Source of the DNA: JANYBV01 sp043763155
GTDB taxonomy: Bacteria; Pseudomonadota; Alphaproteobacteria; Rickettsiales; SXRF01
DNA length: 22,810 bases
Assembly: GCA_043763155.1 (NCBI GenBank)
Contig: JAYULW010000057.1
Span: forward strand, 1-22,810
Direction: 5' to 3'
The translations under genes were made by a program, and so were the position numbers. A model generated the notes under the pieces. That model did no database searches. It had not been told where the DNA came from and worked only from the letters and a program-made list of their open reading frames with translations. Shown here one piece after another: positions 1 through 8,017 of this stretch (positions within the stretch are counted from its first letter, which is position 1; the number at the start of each line of letters is the position of its first letter).

Positions 1-285
1 ATCATCGGGCGCTATATTTTGCAGCCGGAGATTTTTGACATACTGAACGGGCAGGAAGCGGGCGCAGGTGGGGAAATCCAGCTTACCGACGCGATCAGCC
101 AGATGATTAAGACCACGGATGTGCATGGCTTCCGGTTTGAAGGCACGCGCTATGATTGCGGCGGGCTGGTGGGGTTTGTTGCGGCAAATGTTGCGTATGC
201 GCTGGACCGCCCGGAGATTCATGACCGCATGAAGACCGAGCTGGAGCAGGTGTATTTGCGCAGCGAACTGATGCGGAAGAAATAA
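1..285 (+). CDS. galU: UTP--glucose-1-phosphate uridylyltransferase, C-terminal part
   Basis: The window opens inside this gene, and about 94 C-terminal residues are visible. The enzyme makes UDP-glucose from UTP and glucose-1-phosphate in the cytoplasm. The visible part carries the GalU signatures GGEIQLTDAI and RYDCGG followed by a helical end. This matches the last third of the nucleotidyltransferase fold, including the region around the sugar-nucleotide pocket. The TAA stop lies one base before the ATG of ugd, so the two genes are almost certainly co-transcribed and supply UDP-glucose and then UDP-glucuronate. The 5' part is missing only because the window starts here; nothing suggests a broken gene. 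Confidence 0.94.
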   Translation: MIGRYILQPEIFDILNGQEAGAGGEIQLTDAISQMIKTTDVHGFRFEGTRYDCGGLVGFVAANVAYALDRPEIHDRMKTELEQVYLRSELMRKK

Positions 286-286
286 T

Positions 287-1657
287 ATGCAGATCACAGT
301 TATCGGTACGGGGTATGTTGGGCTGGTGCAGGGTGTGTGCCTGTCGGAATTCGGTTTCCGCGTGACATGCGTGGATAAGGACGGCGACAAGATCGCCAAG
401 TTGCAGCAGCAGATTATGCCGATTTTTGAGCCGGGGCTGGAAAAGCTGGTGGAGAATAACCGCAAGGCGGGCCGCCTCTCCTTCTCTACCGATCTGGAAA
501 CGGCCGTTGGCAATGCCGACATCGTGTTTATTGCTGTGGGTACGCCGCAAAATGAGACGGATGGGCAAGCCGACCTTACGTATTTCAACGCAGCGGCCAA
601 GGAAATTGCCAAGGCGCTTAAGAATTATACGCTGGTGGTGACCAAATCCACCGTGCCGGTGGGGACGAACCGCAACCTTGTGAAGATCATTTCCGAGATG
701 AACCCGGATGCGGATTTTGATGTGGCGAGCAACCCGGAATTCCTGCGCGAGGGTGCTGCCATTGACGATTTCATGTCGCCGGAGCGCATTATTGCGGGCA
801 TTGATTCCAAGCGCGCCAAAGACGTGCTTTCCAAACTGTATGAGCCGATCTGCCTGAACGGGGCGAAGCTGCTGTTCACCACGTTTGAAAGCGCGGAGAC
901 GATTAAATACGTAACCAACACCATGCTTGCCATGCGTATTGGGTTCATCAACGAAATCGCGGATTTCTGCGAGAAGACGGGCGCGAACATCCGCGACGTG
1001 GCCAAGGGCGTAGGCATGGACCAGCGCATCGGAGAGAAGTTTTTGCAGCCCGGCCCCGGCTATGGCGGCTCGTGCTTCCCCAAGGATACTACCGCGCTTC
1101 GCTACATGGCGCGCAGCTCCGGCGCCCCTTCCCTGATTGCAGAAGCGGTGATCGAGAGCAATGAAAAGCGCAAAAAAGCGATGGTGGATAAAATCATCGC
1201 GGCGGCCGACGGCAGCGTTGCGGGTAAAAACATCGCGGTGCTGGGGCTTACCTTCAAGCCCGGAACCGACGACATGCGCGAAGGCGCAAGCCTTGTAATC
1301 ATCCCGGCGTTGCAGGAAGCGGGCGCGAGCCTGCGGCTGTATGACCCCCACGGCATGAAGGAAGCGGCCAAACTCCTGAAGGGCGACAGCCTGACATGGG
1401 CCAAGGACAGCTACAGCGCCATGGAAGGCGCGGATATGGTGGTGATCCTGACCGAGTGGAACGAATTCCGCAGCATGGACCTGAAAAAGGTGAAGGGCAT
1501 ACTGAAAAGCCCGCTGGTGATTGATTTGCGCAATATCTACAAGCGCCAGGACATGATGCGCCACGGCTTCCATTACGTATCCATCGGACGGCAGGACGTA
1601 ATTCCCGGACAGCCATGGATTGCCGATCTCAATCTTGAGGATGAAAAGGCTGCCTGA
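287..1657 (+). CDS. ugd: UDP-glucose 6-dehydrogenase
   Basis: This 456-residue cytoplasmic enzyme oxidises UDP-glucose twice with NAD+ to give UDP-glucuronate, a precursor of capsule, exopolysaccharide or lipid A sugars. The N-terminus has the Rossmann motif GTGYVG (residues 7-12). The central domain has the family stretch with STVPVGT and NPEFLREG. The catalytic cysteine is Cys263 in GYGGSCFPKD, and the C-terminal UDP-binding domain contains LGLTFKPGTDDMRE. Length is normal for the bacterial UDPGDH family. The start is supported by GGAAGA at 275-280, six bases before the ATG. It directly follows galU, so the pair forms a short UDP-sugar operon. No irregularity is visible. Confidence 0.97.
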   Translation: MQITVIGTGYVGLVQGVCLSEFGFRVTCVDKDGDKIAKLQQQIMPIFEPGLEKLVENNRKAGRLSFSTDLETAVGNADIVFIAVGTPQNETDGQADLTYFNAAAKEIAKALKNYTLVVTKSTVPVGTNRNLVKIISEMNPDADFDVASNPEFLREGAAIDDFMSPERIIAGIDSKRAKDVLSKLYEPICLNGAKLLFTTFESAETIKYVTNTMLAMRIGFINEIADFCEKTGANIRDVAKGVGMDQRIGEKFLQPGPGYGGSCFPKDTTALRYMARSSGAPSLIAEAVIESNEKRKKAMVDKIIAAADGSVAGKNIAVLGLTFKPGTDDMREGASLVIIPALQEAGASLRLYDPHGMKEAAKLLKGDSLTWAKDSYSAMEGADMVVILTEWNEFRSMDLKKVKGILKSPLVIDLRNIYKRQDMMRHGFHYVSIGRQDVIPGQPWIADLNLEDEKAA

Positions 1658-1669
1658 GCCAATCCGGGA

Positions 1670-1690
1670 TTATGTTGCGATGCAGCATAA
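1670..1690 (+). other. Stem-loop after ugd
   Basis: A 9-bp stem with one G-T pair and a 3-base loop (arms 1670-1678 and 1682-1690) sits 12 bases after the ugd stop. No T-run follows, so it does not look like a standard intrinsic terminator. It may stabilise the galU-ugd mRNA 3' end or help Rho-dependent termination. This is inference from base pairing only. Confidence 0.4.
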
Positions 1691-1715
1691 CCTGCGAGAA
1701 AGTTTAGGAAAAAAC

Positions 1716-1744
1716 TGGACAAGCGCAGCTTGCCTACCTACATA
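1716..1744 (+). promoter_or_regulatory. Possible sigma70 promoter for phaA-phaB
   Basis: TGGACA (1716-1721) matches five of six positions of the -35 consensus. It is separated by 17 bases from TACATA (1739-1744), which is a weak -10 match. It lies in the 117-base gap between ugd and phaA, with a predicted start about 25 bases upstream of the phaA ATG. A short inverted repeat, CAAGC-GCA-GCTTG (1720-1732), lies inside the spacer and could be an operator. Confidence is low because of the poor -10. Confidence 0.33.
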
Positions 1745-1774
1745 CATGTCTCCCAATAATCTATGGAGATATAT

Positions 1775-2959
1775 ATGGCCACGGATAACGATGTAGTAAT
1801 TGTAAGCGCTGTTCGCACCCCTATCGGTACGTTCAACGGCAGCTTAAGCAGCCTGCCCGCGCACAAGCTGGGCACCACGGTGCTTGCTGAGCTTTTGAAG
1901 CGCACGGGCGTTTCGGGCGACGACATTTCCGAAGTTATCCTCGGCCAGATCCTCACCGCGCATTGCGGCCCGAACCCGGCCCGCCGCGCTTCGCTCGACG
2001 CAAACATCCCCAAGGAAACCCCGGCATGGGGCATGAACCAGCTGTGCGGCGCAGGCTTGCGCGCTGTGTGCCTTGGCTATCAGGCAATCAAGACCGGCGA
2101 CAGCACCATCGTGCTTGCGGGCGGGCAGGAAAGCATGAGCCAATCCCCCCACGCTATTCCGCTTCGCGGCGGCGTGAAGATGGGTTCTGCCACCATGGTG
2201 GACACCATGCTGTATGACGCGCTGGTTGACCCCTTCCACAACATCCACATGGGCGTGACGGCAGAAAATGTTGCCAAAAAGTTTGGCATCACGCGTCAGG
2301 AACAGGACGAATTCGCGCTGGCTTCGCAGCATAAAGCTGCAGCCGCAATTAAAGCTGGCAAGTTCAAGGAACAGATTGTGCCCATCACCATCAGCACCAA
2401 AAAGGGTGACACGGTGGTGGATACGGACGAAGGCCCGCGTGGTGATACCACCATTGAAGGCCTCGCAAAGCTGCGTGCTGCGTTTGATAAGGAAGGCACT
2501 GTTACCGCTGGTAACGCATCGGGCATTAATGACGGCGCGGCGGCAGTGATGCTGATGACGCGTGCTGACGCGAAGAAGCGCGGCCTGAAGATCATGGCCA
2601 CCATCGCTTCATGGGCGCATGCGGGCGTTGACCCGGCGATCATGGGCGTTGGCCCGATTTACGCCAGCCGCAAAGCGCTTGATAAGGCTGGCTGGAAGCA
2701 TAGCGACCTCGACATGATCGAGGCCAACGAAGCATTTGCCGCACAGGCCATCGCGGTGAACCGCGAAATGGGCTGGGACCTTTCCAAAGTGAACGTAAGC
2801 GGCGGGGCGGTTGCGATTGGCCATCCTGTTGGCGCATCGGGCGCGCGCGTACTCACCACCTTGCTCTACGGCATGCAGGACACGGGTGCGAAAAAGGGCC
2901 TTGCCACGCTGTGCATCGGCGGCGGCATGGGCGTTGCCATGTGCCTTGAGCGCGAATAA
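1775..2959 (+). CDS. phaA: Acetyl-CoA acetyltransferase (beta-ketothiolase)
   Basis: This thiolase condenses two acetyl-CoA into acetoacetyl-CoA, the first step of polyhydroxybutyrate synthesis, and also runs in reverse. The 394 residues match the biosynthetic thiolase family. Visible elements are the N-terminal SAVRTPIGTF, nucleophile Cys91 in NQLCGAGLRAV, NASGINDGAAA, the general-base His350 in AIGHPVGASGAR, and the second catalytic Cys380 in CIGGGMG. I chose the ATG at 1775 rather than the in-frame ATG at 1763: GGAG at 1765-1768 is then six bases upstream, and MATDNDVVIVSAVRTPIG is a typical thiolase start. phaB follows 27 bases later with a similar ribosome site, so the two are an operon. 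A fatty-acid or amino-acid degradation role is possible but less likely given phaB. Confidence 0.93.
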   Translation: MATDNDVVIVSAVRTPIGTFNGSLSSLPAHKLGTTVLAELLKRTGVSGDDISEVILGQILTAHCGPNPARRASLDANIPKETPAWGMNQLCGAGLRAVCLGYQAIKTGDSTIVLAGGQESMSQSPHAIPLRGGVKMGSATMVDTMLYDALVDPFHNIHMGVTAENVAKKFGITRQEQDEFALASQHKAAAAIKAGKFKEQIVPITISTKKGDTVVDTDEGPRGDTTIEGLAKLRAAFDKEGTVTAGNASGINDGAAAVMLMTRADAKKRGLKIMATIASWAHAGVDPAIMGVGPIYASRKALDKAGWKHSDLDMIEANEAFAAQAIAVNREMGWDLSKVNVSGGAVAIGHPVGASGARVLTTLLYGMQDTGAKKGLATLCIGGGMGVAMCLERE

Positions 2960-2986
2960 ACAGATTTATCATTAAAGGAATATATC

Positions 2987-3712
2987 ATGTCTCGAATTGC
3001 TTTAGTTACCGGCGGAACACGCGGCATCGGCGCTGCTATCTCCATAGCGCTTAAGAACGCTGGCTACAAGGTTGCAGCCAACTACGCGCAGAACGAAGAC
3101 GCCGCGAGCGCTTTCAAAAAAGAACACGGCATTGAAGTTTTCAAGTTCGACATTGCTGATTTCAATGCCTGCGCCGCGGGCGTAAAGGCTGTGGAAGCGG
3201 CACTGGGCGCACCTGTTGATGTGCTGGTGAACAACGCAGGCATCACGCGCGATACGGCCATGCATAAAATGGACGAACAGAAATTCCGCGAAGTGATCAT
3301 CACCAACCTGAACAGCTGCTTCTACATGTCACGCGCTGTTATTGAAGGCATGCGCGACCGCAAGTTTGGCCGCATCATCAATATCAGCTCCATGAACGGC
3401 CAGCTCGGCCAGTTCGGCCAGACGAACTATTCGGCGGCGAAAGCTGGTATCTTCGGGTTCACCAAGGCGCTGGCGCGCGAATCGGCTGCGCGCGGCATTA
3501 CGGTGAATGCGATTGCACCGGGCTACATCGCCACCGAAATGGTGAAGGCGGTGAAGCCGGAAATCATGACCGAAATCGTGAAGGGTATTCCCGTGGGCCG
3601 TATCGGCGAGCCGGAAGAAATCGCGCGCGCGGTGGTGTTCCTTGCCGACGACCATGCAGCATTCATCACCGGGGAAACGATCTCCATCAACGGTGGCCAG
3701 TACATGGACTAA
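2987..3712 (+). CDS. phaB: Acetoacetyl-CoA reductase, NADPH-dependent SDR
   Basis: This 241-residue classical short-chain dehydrogenase is expected to reduce acetoacetyl-CoA to (R)-3-hydroxybutyryl-CoA for polyhydroxybutyrate. The cofactor motif GGTRGIG is at the N-terminus, followed by NNAG. The catalytic set is Ser135, Tyr148 and Lys152 (YSAAK), with the usual 13- and 4-residue spacings, and the C-terminus holds ITGETISINGGQYMD. The start has AAAGGAA at 2974-2980 with a six-base spacer. FabG (3-oxoacyl-ACP reductase) is a close relative. The assignment to PhaB rests on the PhaB-like C-terminus and the immediately preceding thiolase. No polymer synthase (phaC) is in the window. Confidence 0.92.
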   Translation: MSRIALVTGGTRGIGAAISIALKNAGYKVAANYAQNEDAASAFKKEHGIEVFKFDIADFNACAAGVKAVEAALGAPVDVLVNNAGITRDTAMHKMDEQKFREVIITNLNSCFYMSRAVIEGMRDRKFGRIINISSMNGQLGQFGQTNYSAAKAGIFGFTKALARESAARGITVNAIAPGYIATEMVKAVKPEIMTEIVKGIPVGRIGEPEEIARAVVFLADDHAAFITGETISINGGQYMD

Positions 3713-3733
3713 CCAGTCCCGTATAAGTTTTGA

Positions 3734-3760
3734 AAAAGCCCGCATCTTTGCGGGCTTTTT
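3734..3760 (+). terminator. Intrinsic terminator, phaB / opposing serine operon
   Basis: A 10-bp perfect stem (AAAAGCCCGC at 3734-3743 pairing with 3750-3759), a 6-base loop and a T-run end 22 bases after phaB. Because the stem begins with an A-run and ends with a T-run, it should also stop transcription arriving from the minus-strand operon that ends at 3760. It is therefore probably a shared bidirectional terminator. Confidence 0.88.
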
Positions 3761-4029
3761 TATTGGAGCAATACGGCAAGGTTGTCGGCTTCAAGCGTGA
3801 AGAACGACACCTGGAAAAGCTGCTCCACCACCGTTTGGCCGTCTTTCATGATGGTGACGTGGCAGGTGGAGTCGTCGGCGATAAGCGCTTCGACCAGCGG
3901 GGTATCCTGGAACACCATTTCGCCGGAGGCAGTGACCAGCAGACCGTTTGGGTCGCGGGTGAACTCCATGTTCTCGGCCACGAACTCGGCGATGGTCTGG
4001 CGGTTATGGGCGAAGGTGATGCTTTGCAT
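3760..4029 (-). CDS. Small hypothetical protein, last gene of the serine operon
   Basis: I do not recognise this 89-residue protein. It has no signal peptide, membrane helix or metal-binding cysteines; the single Cys lies near residue 56. The mix of short charged and beta-prone segments (for example CHVTIMKDGQTVVEQLF) suggests a small soluble alpha/beta or all-beta domain. The ATG lies three bases after the stop of the glutathione S-transferase gene and there is no clear Shine-Dalgarno site, so translation is probably coupled to that gene. It ends at the bidirectional terminator. It looks genuine because it exactly fills the space between its neighbour and the terminator, but the function is unknown. 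Confidence 0.62.
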   Translation of the reverse strand: MQSITFAHNRQTIAEFVAENMEFTRDPNGLLVTASGEMVFQDTPLVEALIADDSTCHVTIMKDGQTVVEQLFQVSFFTLEADNLAVLLQ

Positions 4030-4032
4030 CCG

Positions 4033-4626
4033 TTACGGCAGGGGTGCGGTTGCGGCAAAGGACGGGTGCTGCACCATGGCATCAAGCCATTTGGCGAGGC
4101 CGGGGTGCGCGCCTTGCCAGTCGAGGTGGATGATGCGGAAGCGCACATAATCCAGCGCGCAGGCGAGGCCAATGGTTGCGATGTTCAGCTCTGGGCCGGG
4201 GTTCATTTTGGCGGCCTCACCGATGGCGCGCATGATGGCGGCTTCCTTGCGGTCTACCCATTCCTGCGAACGTTTGTCGGCGGGCCTGCGCTGTTCGAGA
4301 AAGACTTGCACGGCGGCGTCCATGATGCCGTCGCCCAATGCTGCGAGTTGCAGGGTTTGGAAGCGGTTTTTTCCGCTGGGGAATAGCGCATTTGCCCCGG
4401 AAGGCAGCGAGTCGAGATATTCGCAAATCAGGGGGCTGTCGGAGTAATATTCACCCCCCTCGCCTACCAGCGCGGGCACAGTGCCCATGGGGTTTGCGTC
4501 CCACAAATCTTTCGGGTTTTCGGTGGGCATGGCGACGACCTCCTCCACGCTTAGTCCTTTTTCGCGGATGACCACGCGGCATTTGCGTGAATAGGGCGAG
4601 TTGGGAGCGTGGAGGAGTTTCATCAT
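4033..4626 (-). CDS. Glutathione S-transferase family protein
   Basis: This 197-residue protein has the two-domain GST layout. The N-terminal thioredoxin-like half (about residues 1-80) contains the start motif MKLLHAPNSPYSRK, the cis-proline region NPMGTVPALV and the glutathione-contacting DSPLICEYLD. A helical C-terminal half follows. It resembles bacterial GSTs of the YibF/GstB type; the substrate cannot be predicted. The start may be the first ATG (4626) or the adjacent one (4623); AAAGG upstream fits the second slightly better. It starts 10 bases after the serA stop, so it belongs to the serC-serA transcript. The link with serine synthesis is unclear; one possibility is electrophile or thiol stress handling, but this is speculation. 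Confidence 0.86.
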   Translation of the reverse strand: MMKLLHAPNSPYSRKCRVVIREKGLSVEEVVAMPTENPKDLWDANPMGTVPALVGEGGEYYSDSPLICEYLDSLPSGANALFPSGKNRFQTLQLAALGDGIMDAAVQVFLEQRRPADKRSQEWVDRKEAAIMRAIGEAAKMNPGPELNIATIGLACALDYVRFRIIHLDWQGAHPGLAKWLDAMVQHPSFAATAPLP

Positions 4627-4636
4627 GTAGCCTTTC

Positions 4637-6211
4637 TTAGAAGCGCAGCAGTTTTACCTGCTTTACGCTGGGGAGTTTGCTGATTTCTTCGAGCGTTTCA
4701 GCAGCGACATCCTGATCAACTTCAACGAGGGCGATGGCTTCCGAGGTGGATTCATTGCGGCCCAGATGGAAGTTTGCGATGTTGATCTTCGCTTTGCCAA
4801 GCACGGTGCCAAGCGAGCCGATGAAGCCCGGCTTGTCGTCGTTGTTGATGTAGAGGGTGCGTTCGCTGAGGCCGGCTTCCAGCTTGATGCCGTTCACTTC
4901 CACGATGCGGGGCTTGTCGGCGAACAGCGTGCCTGCAACGGTGCGGGTGCGCTTTTCGGTGACGACGGTTACGCGGATCAGGGTCTGGTAATCGCCTGCG
5001 CGTTCGTGGCTGGTGGCGGATACTTCGATGTTGCGCTCTTTGGCAATTACGGGCGCGTTCACCATGTTCACGCCTTCGATCATAGGGGCGAGAAGGCCCT
5101 TCAGAGCAACGGCGGTGAGCGGCTTGGTGTTGAGGGTTCCGGCTTTGCCTTCAAACTCGATCTTGATCTGCTTCAGGCCGGTTTCGGTGAGCTGGCCTGC
5201 GAAGCTGCCGAGCTGGTCGGCGAGTTGCAGGTATGGCTTCAGCTTTGCGGCGTCTTCGGCAGACATGGAGGGGATGTTCAAAGCATTGGTGACCGCGCCT
5301 GTTGTCAGGTAGTCGGCCATTTGTTCTGCGACCTGCACGGCCACATTTTCCTGTGCTTCGGTGGTGGATGCGCCCAGATGCGGGGTGCAGATGACTTGCG
5401 GCATGCCGAAGAGGATGTTGTCTTTGGCGGGCTCGACTTCAAACACGTCGAACGCTGCACCAGCCACATGGCCGGATTCGATGGCGGCTTTGAGGTCTAC
5501 TTCATTTACCAGACCACCGCGTGCGCAGTTGATGATGCGGACGCCCTTTTTGCACTTGGCCAGCGAGTCCTTGTTCAGGATGTTGCGGGTGCTGTCGGTG
5601 AGCGGGGTATGCAGGGTGATGAAATCGGCGCGCTTGAAGAGTTCGTCGAGTTCCACTTTTTCAATGTTCATCTGCTCGGCGCGTTCTTTTGAGAGGAACG
5701 GGTCGGCGGCGATGACTTTCATTTTGAGGCCTTGCGCACGGTCGGCAACGATAGAGCCGATGTTGCCCGCGCCGATGAGGCCGAGGGTTTTACCCGCGAG
5801 TTCCACGCCCATGAAGCCGTTCTTTTCCCATTTGCCAGCATGGGTGGAGGCATTGGCCTGCGGGATTTGCCGCGCGAGGCTCATCATGAGGGAGATGGTG
5901 TGTTCGGCGGTGGTTACCGAGTTGCCGAAAGGGGTGTTCATGACCACGATGCCGTGGGCGGTGGCGGCCGGGATATCTACATTGTCCACCCCGATGCCTG
6001 CGCGGCCAACGACGCGGAGCTTCTTGCCCATTTTGAGCAACTCGGCGGTGGCTTTGGTGGCGGAGCGCACGGCGAGGCCGTCGTAATCGCCGATGATTTT
6101 CAGGATTTCTTCAGGGGTGAGGCCCGTTTTTACGTCGGCTTCTACGCCTTTTTGTTTGAAAACGTCTATGGCTTGGGGGGAGAGTTTGTCGGCGATTAAG
6201 ACTTTAGGCAT
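4637..6211 (-). CDS. serA: D-3-phosphoglycerate dehydrogenase
   Basis: SerA catalyses the first step of serine synthesis: NAD-dependent oxidation of 3-phosphoglycerate to 3-phosphohydroxypyruvate. The 524 residues fit the long form, with an N-terminal catalytic/NAD domain, an intervening substrate-binding-like domain (about residues 320-445) and a C-terminal ACT domain (about 453-524, RTLYINNDDKPGFIG onward) that normally senses serine. NAD motif Gly147-x-Gly149-x-x-Gly152, catalytic Arg231 (CARGGLVNE), Glu260 and His278 (CTPHLGAST) are all present. The start has TAAGGA about nine bases upstream. It is the third gene of the operon behind serC and an unknown gene. Feedback inhibition by serine through the ACT domain is expected from the family. 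Confidence 0.97.
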   Translation of the reverse strand: MPKVLIADKLSPQAIDVFKQKGVEADVKTGLTPEEILKIIGDYDGLAVRSATKATAELLKMGKKLRVVGRAGIGVDNVDIPAATAHGIVVMNTPFGNSVTTAEHTISLMMSLARQIPQANASTHAGKWEKNGFMGVELAGKTLGLIGAGNIGSIVADRAQGLKMKVIAADPFLSKERAEQMNIEKVELDELFKRADFITLHTPLTDSTRNILNKDSLAKCKKGVRIINCARGGLVNEVDLKAAIESGHVAGAAFDVFEVEPAKDNILFGMPQVICTPHLGASTTEAQENVAVQVAEQMADYLTTGAVTNALNIPSMSAEDAAKLKPYLQLADQLGSFAGQLTETGLKQIKIEFEGKAGTLNTKPLTAVALKGLLAPMIEGVNMVNAPVIAKERNIEVSATSHERAGDYQTLIRVTVVTEKRTRTVAGTLFADKPRIVEVNGIKLEAGLSERTLYINNDDKPGFIGSLGTVLGKAKINIANFHLGRNESTSEAIALVEVDQDVAAETLEEISKLPSVKQVKLLRF

Positions 6212-6258
6212 GGTTATTTTCCTTACTTTTTATTGGGGATAATAATGATTACAACGCA

Positions 6259-6822
6259 TTATGCGTTAGGTGTTTTAGCAGAAGTTTTATAATTTTGCGC
6301 ATATTTTTTAAGTTCCGCGCGGATTAAATCGGCCCGGTCCACCACCGAACCCATGGCGTCGGCGTTCGTGTATAGCTCTTCGTGGTCGTTATAGCGGCTG
6401 GTGAAGGTGTCCAGTGAGTGGCGGATAACAATCCCCATGGCGTAACATGCTGAATCTATGTCCATTCCCCGTTGCATGAGGCCTTTGGCGCAGGCGGTGG
6501 CGTGGAACAGGCCGGGGGCGGCGTTTTTGCGTATTTCCGCTTCGCTGGCCTGGGAATCCATGTTCAGGTCTACGATATGGTCGGCGGTGTGGCGCAGGAA
6601 CTCCACCACGAAACCGCGCGCGGCACGGGTGAGGAAGTCCCGGCTGTTCTCAAGGATTGCCAGTTGCCCGCTGGTCAGGCGGGCGGGGCTATCTTTGCGC
6701 TCGACCGTTGCGGAGCGGGCGTGGATGAGCATCTCCTGCACCGTTTCGGCAGAGACGCTCATCACCCAATCATTATCGGTTATGGGATGGTAGCCGTGCG
6801 GTTCCGGTTTTTTGTCGGCCAT
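6259..6822 (-). CDS. Hypothetical protein between serC and serA
   Basis: I do not recognise this 187-residue protein. It is soluble by appearance and mostly helical, with no signal peptide or membrane segment. Notable stretches are SARLTSGQ-like turns near residue 45, a helix with FVVEFLRHTADHIVDLNMD (about 70-90), and a region with HATACAKGLMQRGMDIDSACYAMG (about 107-130). The last 50 residues are charged and helical. It starts nine bases after the serC stop and ends 47 bases before serA, and codon use matches its neighbours, so it should be a real operon member. It does not resemble phosphoserine phosphatase (no DxDxT motif). A regulatory or partner role in serine synthesis is possible but untested. 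Confidence 0.75.
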   Translation of the reverse strand: MADKKPEPHGYHPITDNDWVMSVSAETVQEMLIHARSATVERKDSPARLTSGQLAILENSRDFLTRAARGFVVEFLRHTADHIVDLNMDSQASEAEIRKNAAPGLFHATACAKGLMQRGMDIDSACYAMGIVIRHSLDTFTSRYNDHEELYTNADAMGSVVDRADLIRAELKKYAQNYKTSAKTPNA

Positions 6823-6831
6823 CCCGAAGTA

Positions 6832-7995
6832 TTACGCGGCTTTGGCGGCCGTGTTTTTCACTTCGCTCCAAGCCCAGTTGAGCCATGGGAAGAGTGCTTT
6901 GATGTCGCTGGTTTCGACCGTGGCACCGCCCCAGATGCGCAGGCCCGGAGGCGCGTCGCGGTAGGAGCCGATATCGTAGGCCACGTTTTCTTTTTCCAGC
7001 ACGGAGGCGATTTTCTTGGCGGCTTCGGCCTGTGCTTCATCGGAAAGAGCGGTGAACCACGGGTCCACGATCTTCAGGCAGATGGAGGTGTTGGAGCGGG
7101 TGCGCGGATCTTCAGCGAGGAACTCGACCCAGTCGGTGGCTTCCACCCATTGCTCAACGGCCATGAGGTTGGACTCGGAACGGGCAACGAGGCCTGCGAG
7201 GCCGGACATTTTTTCGCTCCAGACGAGGCCGTCAATAGCGTCTTCAACAGCGATCATGGAGGGGGTGTTGATGGTTTCGCCTTTGAAGATGCCGTCAATG
7301 AGCTTTCCAGCTTTGGTGAGCTGGAAGATTTTTGGCAGCGGCCATTTAGGGGCGTAGTTGGTAAGGCGTTCAACCGCGCGGGGGGACAGCACGAGCATGC
7401 CGTGCGCGCCTTCGCCGCCGAGGACTTTCTGCCACGACCATGTGACCACGTCGAGCTTGTGCCACGGCATGTTCATGGCGAATACGGCAGACGTTGCGTC
7501 GCAAATGGCGAGGCCCTGACGGTCATCGGCGATCCAGTCACCGTTGGGTACGCGCACGCCGGAGGTGGTGCCGTTCCATGTGAAGACCACGTCGTTGTTC
7601 CAGTTGACCTTGGTGAGGTCGGGGAGTTTGCCGTAGTCGGCTTTGATGATGTTCAGGTCGGTGAGTTTCAGCTGGCTTTTGCAATCCGCGCCCCAGCCGG
7701 AGCCGAAGGCTTCCCACGCCAATACATCCACGCCACGCGCGCCGAGCATGGACCAGAGGGCCATTTCGATGGCGCCGGTGTCGGATGCGGGCACGATGCC
7801 GACCAGATAGTCTTCCGGGATGCCGAGAATTTTTTTGCTGCGGTCAATGACTTCGGCCAGTTTGTTCTTGCCGATTTTGGCGCGGTGCGAGCGGCCAACG
7901 GCGGCGCCTGCGAGTGCTTCGAGCGTCCAGCCGGGGCGCTTTGCGCAGGGGCCGGAGGAGAAACAGGGATTCTTTGGTTTTTCGGTCGGTTTCAT
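6832..7995 (-). CDS. serC: Phosphoserine aminotransferase (Methanosarcina type)
   Basis: SerC converts 3-phosphohydroxypyruvate and glutamate to phosphoserine and 2-oxoglutarate, and serves the equivalent step of PLP synthesis in many bacteria. The 387 residues belong to the class-V aminotransferase fold. The sequence opens with NPCFSSGPCAKRPGW and contains GRSHRAKIGK, the cofactor-contacting CDATSAVFAM and the PLP lysine Lys190 in SWQKVLGGEGAHG. This form is typical of Alphaproteobacteria and methanogens rather than the E. coli type. It is the first gene of the serC-unknown-serA-gst-unknown operon. The upstream ribosome site is weak (ACGGA, about ten bases before the ATG). Phosphoserine phosphatase is not in the window. 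Confidence 0.95.
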   Translation of the reverse strand: MKPTEKPKNPCFSSGPCAKRPGWTLEALAGAAVGRSHRAKIGKNKLAEVIDRSKKILGIPEDYLVGIVPASDTGAIEMALWSMLGARGVDVLAWEAFGSGWGADCKSQLKLTDLNIIKADYGKLPDLTKVNWNNDVVFTWNGTTSGVRVPNGDWIADDRQGLAICDATSAVFAMNMPWHKLDVVTWSWQKVLGGEGAHGMLVLSPRAVERLTNYAPKWPLPKIFQLTKAGKLIDGIFKGETINTPSMIAVEDAIDGLVWSEKMSGLAGLVARSESNLMAVEQWVEATDWVEFLAEDPRTRSNTSICLKIVDPWFTALSDEAQAEAAKKIASVLEKENVAYDIGSYRDAPPGLRIWGGATVETSDIKALFPWLNWAWSEVKNTAAKAA

Positions 7996-8017
7996 GGCTA
8001 TTTGTCCGTGGGCTAAA

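Noticed and set aside
107..1573. Long 488-codon open frame on the minus strand opposite ugd
   Set aside because: The plus-strand frame encodes an intact UDP-glucose dehydrogenase with all motifs. The antisense product is Ala/His/Arg-rich with no recognisable domain, typical of a shadow frame in GC-rich DNA.
1763..1774. Upstream ATG as phaA start
   Set aside because: It lies on the GGAG ribosome site itself and has no ribosome site of its own. The ATG at 1775 has ideal spacing and a standard thiolase N-terminus.
4766..5692. 308-codon plus-strand open frame opposite serA
   Set aside because: Shadow of a complete serA gene. No motif, no ribosome site and skewed composition.
6253..6267. Perfect inverted repeat AACGCAT-T-ATGCGTT across the stop of the 187-residue gene, considered as a terminator
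   Set aside because: The loop is a single base and no T-run follows in either direction. Transcription is expected to continue into serA 47 bases later.
6472..8016. 514-codon plus-strand open frame opposite serC and the 187-residue gene
   Set aside because: serC is unambiguous on the minus strand. The antisense translation is Gly/His/Phe-rich with no domain and crosses two minus-strand genes.
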